Positions 59,029 to 64,000 of a stretch of 64,000 bases of DNA are shown one piece after another. How positions within the stretch are numbered: the first letter of the stretch is position 1; each line of letters opens with the position of its first letter. The stretch spans positions 25,997,254-26,061,253 of the forward strand of contig NC_087065.1 of NCBI RefSeq assembly GCF_963678635.1, given 5' to 3'. A program made the position numbers and the translations under genes. The notes under the pieces were generated by a model. The model saw nothing but the letters and a program-made list of their open reading frames with translations. It had not been told where the DNA came from and ran no database searches. This DNA is from Symsagittifera roscoffensis. Its lineage: Eukaryota > Xenacoelomorpha > Acoela > Convolutidae.

Positions 59029-60716
59029 CGACGAAACGTCAGTCTTACAACTTTTTCAATAAAAAAAACCCTATATTGTCCCATTCTTAAAGCCTAACTT
59101 TGTATTAAGTTGTAAGAGCGACTTTTGGTCAACCCGGAGTGGTAGTAGATGTAATTCAAACTAATCTCAGACGAGAACAGTGACTTGCGCCTTAATACGG
59201 CAAAAAGCCTGACGAAAAAAATCCTGAAAAATAAAACGCGTTTCTGCCAATAAAATCTGAAGATTTCTGCATTTATCAAGGTTTCTCAAACTGCAACACA
59301 ATTCTATTCCCGGCACCCACTTCAATGCTTGCCCCTTTACCAACTTACCCCTCAACAACAATCGAAGGCTCATTATAGTATAATTGAACCAACTGTTTTT
59401 GAACCAGCTATTGAACCAATAATTTTGGCGCATTTTTTCATTGACTTCAAAAGCCAAAAGGTAGTTTTTTTGGATTAAAGTTTGGACCATTTTATTTTTA
59501 AGCAAGTTTTGTCAGACCACTTTTGGTCTAGAATTAACCCCGTTTGAGAAAAACAAGTTTCAATTGTCATGTTTTATTCGTTTGTCCAAATAATTTAAGT
59601 GAGCTCTGTATTCTCATGAAATTTTTTCAATTAGAATTGCTGGAAGTTTCTATTCATTCGGTTTTGCAAACAGATTCCTGCGTCAAAATTAGCAGAAGAC
59701 AAATTAAAGCAGTTCAACCAAGTTTTGTTTTACATTTCGAGCAGATATGGAACATATTTTTTGTTTTGTTTTTCAATGTTTTCAATAATTGGTATCTTCT
59801 GAGTATTTTCAATGCGTCTTTGGTCTCAAATGGTTAAAAACATTCTTTTGTCTGCTTAACTTGCAAATGGTCAATCTTAATTGGCATATGAATGCTCAAT
59901 TTTGAATTTTCAATTGATTGGCTGAAGTTCCTTTTCCATCATTCGGTTTCTCGATCATAAAGGACGCCATACTACAGTGTTTTTTATACTAGTTGATGTA
60001 TGTCTAGAGAGACATCTGTCACAAATAGTTCAGAGAGTTCATGCCTAAAAAAATTCTGTGGCTTAATTAGTTCTTTAAAATTTCGTCTTAGAGTCTTTTA
60101 ACCGCGTTTGCATTTACAGCTTAAAGTTTGGGTTTCTTGTCCCGACAGGAAATTTTTTTTCAGTATGTTTGAAATCGAAATGTTTTTTTTTCGGGTAAAA
60201 ATTGATTGATAGGATTTTTGTATGTCTGCTCAAGTTTCGACGGCTTAGGCGAGACATCACGAATTTTGCTTGTGCTATAAGCAAGTACCAAGGTAGTTGC
60301 ATGAGTTGATTGGTGTAGTTTGAGAGCAAATTAAAAGTTTGTCAAGTTTTTTTGAATAAAAGTATCATTTTTTTATCGTTTGAATTGATGACTGCCCAAA
60401 ACTATTCGGCTATGTTTCTGCTTCGTAACTTTCTTTCCAAAGCCATTTTAAAAATCAAATTCTTACTTGTTATATTGAACCGAAATTTCTGGTTGGTAAT
60501 TTGAATTTGTTGACATTTTCAAAAAAAGTTTCAATTTTTGTAAAAATTCTTGTTTTCGTCAAACACTTTTAAAAAAAAAGAAGAATCAATAGAAAAACAG
60601 CCTATTTCTATAAGCCCTCTAGCTTGGATTATGTCTTAGTCTCTCACTGTCTGCAGTTTTCGAGGAAGTCTGTGGGGTGAACCTTTGTCTCAAAATTTTT
60701 GGTATTTTCGTTTTCT
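59029..60716. repeat. 1.69 kb tandem duplication, unit 1
   Basis: It begins cgacgaaacgtcagtcttac and runs to ttttggtattttcgtt. It repeats directly as unit 2 with few substitutions and small indels. It contains dispersed-repeat sequence such as atgtctgctcaagtttcgac and ggctatgtttctgcttcgta, related to fragments near 11400, 28995 and 34380. Confidence 0.9.
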
Positions 60717-62409
60717 CGACGAAACGTCAGTCTTACAACTTTTTCAATAAAAAAAACCCTATATTGTCCCATTCTTAAAGCCTAACTTTGTATTAAGTTG
60801 TAAGAGCGACTTTTGGTCAACCCGGAGTGGTAGTAGACGTAATTCAAACTAATTCCAGAAGAGAACAGTGACTTGCGCCTTAATACGGCAAAAAGCCTGA
60901 CGAAAAAAATCCTGAAAAATAAAACGCGTTTCTGCCAATAAAATCTGAAGATTTCTGCATTTATCAAGGTTTCTCAAACTGTCAAACTGCAACACAATTC
61001 TATTCCCGCCACCCACTTCAATGCTTGCCCCTTTACCACCTTACCCCTCAACAACAATCGAAGGCTCATTATAGTATAATTGAACCAACTTTTTTTGAAC
61101 CAGCTATTGAACCAATAATTTTGGCGCATTTTTTCATTGACTTCAAAAGCCAAAAAGGTAGTTTTTTTGGATTAAAGTTTGGACCATTTTATTTTTAAGC
61201 AAGTTTTGTCAGACTACTTTTGGTCTAGAATTAACCCCGTTTGAGAAAAACAAGTTTCAATTGTCATGTTTTATTCGTTTGTCCAAATAATTTAAGTGAG
61301 CTCTGTATTCTCATGAAATTTTTTCAATTAGAATTGCTGGAAGTTTCTATTCATTCGGTTTTGCAAACAGATTCCTTCGTCAAAATTAGCAGAAGACAAA
61401 TTAAAGCAGTTCAACCAAGTTTTGTTTTACATTTCGAGCAGATATGGAACATATTTTTTTGTTTTGTTTTTCAATGTTTTCAATAATTGGTATCTTCTGA
61501 GTATTTTCAATGCGTCTTTGGTCTCAAATATTTAAAAACATTCTTTTGTCTGCTTAACTTGCAAAAGGTCAATCTTAATTGGCATATGAATGCTCAATTT
61601 TGAATTTTCAATTGATTGGCTGAAGTTCCTTTTCCATCATTCGGTTTCTCGATCATAAAGGACGCCATACTACAGTGTTTTTTATACTAGTTGATGTATG
61701 TCTAGAGAGACATCTGTCACAAATAGTTCAGAGAGTTCATGCCTAAGAAAATTCTGTGGGTTAATTAGTTCTTTAAAATTTCGTCTTAGAGTCTTTTAAC
61801 CGCGTTTGCATTTACAGCTTAAAGTTTGGGTTTCTTGTCCCGACAGGAAATTTTTTTTCAGTATGTTTGAAATCGAAATGTTTTTTTTTCGGGTAAAAAT
61901 TGATTGATAGGATTTTTGTATGTCTGCTCAAGTTTCGACGGCTTAGGCGAGACATCACGAATTTTGCTTGTGCTATAAGCAAGTACCAAGGTAGTTGCAT
62001 GAGTTGATTGGTGTAGTTTGAGAGCAAATTAAAAGTTTGTCAAGTTTTTTTGAATAAAAGTATCATTTTTTTATCGTTTGAATTGATGACTGCCCAAAAC
62101 TATTCGGCTATGTTTCTGCTTCGTAACTTTCTTTCCAAAGCCATTTTAAAAATCAAATTCTTACTTGTTATATTGAACCGAAATTTCTGGTTGGTAATTT
62201 GAATTTGTTGACATTTTCAAAAAAAGTTTCAATTTTTGTAAAAATTCTTGTTTTCGTCAAACACTTTTAAAAAAAAAGAAGAATCAATAGAAAAACAGCC
62301 TATTTCTATAAGCCCTCTAGCTTGGATTATGTCTTAGTCTCCCACTGTCTGCAGTTTTCGAGGAAGTCTGTGGGGTGAACCTTTGTCTCAAAATTTTTGG
62401 TATTTTCGT
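60717..62409. repeat. 1.69 kb tandem duplication, unit 2
   Basis: Direct copy of unit 1. Differences seen include an 8-base insertion (ctgtcaaa) near 60978, tctcag changed to tccaga near 60850, and cccggcac changed to cccgccac. Identity looks about 98-99%. It ends ttttggtattttcgtc before unique sequence. Confidence 0.9.
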
Positions 62410-62929
62410 CTTGAAAACTACCTACCAAATCTGAGTTTTGCCGTTTTATTGAAATATTAGGGGTTCTGTTAATCTTTTCTGCATGAATAGCTACGTCCAA
62501 AATTTGTGCTGCATTTGCTATTTTTCTCGGAAAAGTTGTTTTTTTCATTTATTGACATTTTTTTTGGAAGTTTTTTTGAAAATACCCTGCGAATTTTTAG
62601 GTTCAGTGATCAGTTGAGAACCTCATATTTGAGACTTTTTTAGATTTAATTGCTACAAGCTTCTTTTGCAGAAATAAATTATGGACTTTGGAAATTCAAC
62701 TTATTGAACTTTTTACCGTTTTATAGAAAATTTTTAGCTGTTCGTAAAAACTGCTCTTCTAATCTCAGATAAAAGGTTCAACCGAAGAAAACACTTGCGA
62801 GAATTTTTCTTACAGAGGCGACGACTCTCTAGTTTTGTAAGAAATTGATGTCTTTGGAGAGATTCCATTTATTCAAAAATTTCACTTAATTTAGTTGAGA
62901 AACAACATTACGAGGCCAAACTGCATTTT

Positions 62930-63470
62930 GTGAGTTGTAAGCGGATTCCGCAACAGGCAAAAATCAGACTTGCCCGGAATCCACAAAAGTGCTATTTTTC
63001 TTTGATCTTCTTTCTCTGTTGTTTTGGATTTCACGGACAAATAGCTGTATTGCTCAAAATTTCTCCAAAAACAGGCAACTTTGCTGAATCCGCAACAATG
63101 TGTGGAATCCGGAACAAGTTTGTGGAATCCATGAACAAAAATAATATATTTGTTTAGTAAAATTAAGCTGTCGCAGATTCCGCAACTGTAAGTGGAACCC
63201 GCAAATTGTAAGCGGAATCTGTAAATTGTAAACAAATTCCGCAAATTGTAAGCGGAATCCACTTACGTTTGCGGAATCCGCTTACACTTGCGGAATGCGG
63301 AACAACTATCTATATTTGCTCGTTGCGGAATCCGCAAAAAATCAATGTGCCCACAAAATTTACTTAACAGATTTTTGTACGCGGAATCCACTGAAATTTT
63401 GTAAGTGGAATCCACTTACATTTTTCAACATGTTCTAAGACTTGTCTCTGGAATCCAGGAACATACAGAC
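62930..63470. repeat. Cluster of short GCGGAATCC motifs in both orientations
   Basis: At least a dozen variants of gcggaatcc/ggattccgc, often joined to attgtaag or cttac. Examples are ttgtaagcggattccgcaac, attgtaagcggaatccactt, gtttgcggaatccgcttaca and cgttgcggaatccgcaaaaa. Spacing is irregular (about 15-60 bases), so it is not a simple tandem array. Many adjacent copies can pair as hairpins. Confidence 0.7.
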
Positions 63471-64000
63471 ACAAAATAGAACAAGCTAAGATCTTCCACC
63501 CAAGCCTTTATTTTCGATTAGTTTTTCTAAGCGCTGCATAAAAAGTGCTCAATTGTGACTAGCTGAAAAGTTCCACTTATTATCTTTGGAAGAACGATGT
63601 TAACTTGGTCCCAAAAATTGGCATGCTGTCTAAAGACTAGATTGGCTATGACAAACATATTTTCTGAATATTTTTTATCTTGTGAAACCCTTCGTTACGT
63701 TATGAAAATGATTCTTATTTGAGCTAAGAGGGAAAAAAGAAAATGAGCCGGATCCTTTAATGTCACTATTGTGTCAGTTTGACCAGACTCGGGGACTTGT
63801 GTTTTTGATATTTCCTGACTGATTGTTTAAAAAGCGCGTTTTTTTGTTCTCTGGGCTTTCACAAACTAAAAAAAAATTCTATTACGTCAAACAAGTCTTT
63901 GATTTAAATCGTGTTAACAACAGACATTATGTGTTTCATAAGAGGCAGATCGCCATTTTTTTAGACAGCTTACATTCAAAAATATTTCAAAAACTTTGTT

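Larger units (their letters stand above)
58540..64000. other. Non-coding right end of the window
   Basis: No protein is recognised. It contains a 1.69 kb tandem duplication (59029-62409) and a cluster of short inverted motifs (62930-63470). ORFs in the duplication recur in both units only because the DNA is duplicated, and they show no family features. Confidence 0.5.

Noticed and set aside
59167-59505. Minus-strand ORFs in the 1.69 kb tandem duplication
   Set aside because: They differ in length between the two units, show no motifs and have low-complexity AT-driven composition.

Overview
This is AT-rich, intron-containing nuclear DNA from an invertebrate metazoan. The evidence is GT-AG introns, a Hedgehog ligand, Mago nashi, importin-9, a ubiquitin-L40 fusion and a Ty3-type LTR retrotransposon. 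I cannot name the phylum. The host genes are intron-poor: several large proteins sit in one exon or a few very long ones. The introns that remain can exceed 2-3 kb and are packed with small transposons.

Layout, left to right: a class I Rab11-FIP-like protein with an inserted IPT/TIG domain (1285-3405 +). A WWE/PARP mono-ADP-ribosyltransferase follows (4153-5562 +), inside a ~3.6 kb tandem duplication (about 3960-7525 and 7530-11180) whose second copy holds a PARP pseudogene lacking the catalytic core. Next come mago nashi (11866-12604 +), eIF2B beta (13073-14134 +) and importin-9 (14411-22370 +, four exons, with a ~165 bp tandem array in intron 1). A Hedgehog gene runs on the minus strand (22689-25655, two exons recognised), with the ubiquitin/eL40 gene nested antisense in its intron (23446-24045 +). 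OTUD6B-like deubiquitinase (32073-36606 +, three exons), a 200-base assembly gap (38153-38352) and mitochondrial HIBCH (42039-45812 +, six exons) complete the host genes.

The rest is mobile DNA: a decayed Mutator-like element (about 45861-47828), a very young Ty3-like LTR retrotransposon with 260 bp LTRs and a perfect 5 bp target duplication (50615-58534, coding on minus), MITEs with recognisable target duplications, foldback elements, and a family of short elements carrying tRNA-like promoter boxes between terminal hairpins. A 1.69 kb tandem duplication follows the LTR element. The right end has a cluster of short inverted GCGGAATCC motifs.

The genes do not form a pathway. They are mostly housekeeping genes (translation initiation, exon junction complex, nuclear import, ribosome/ubiquitin, valine catabolism), with one developmental signalling gene (Hedgehog) and one ADP-ribosylation gene family in flux. 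Exon boundaries were set by hand from splice motifs, reading-frame continuity and remembered family sequences; no search was run.
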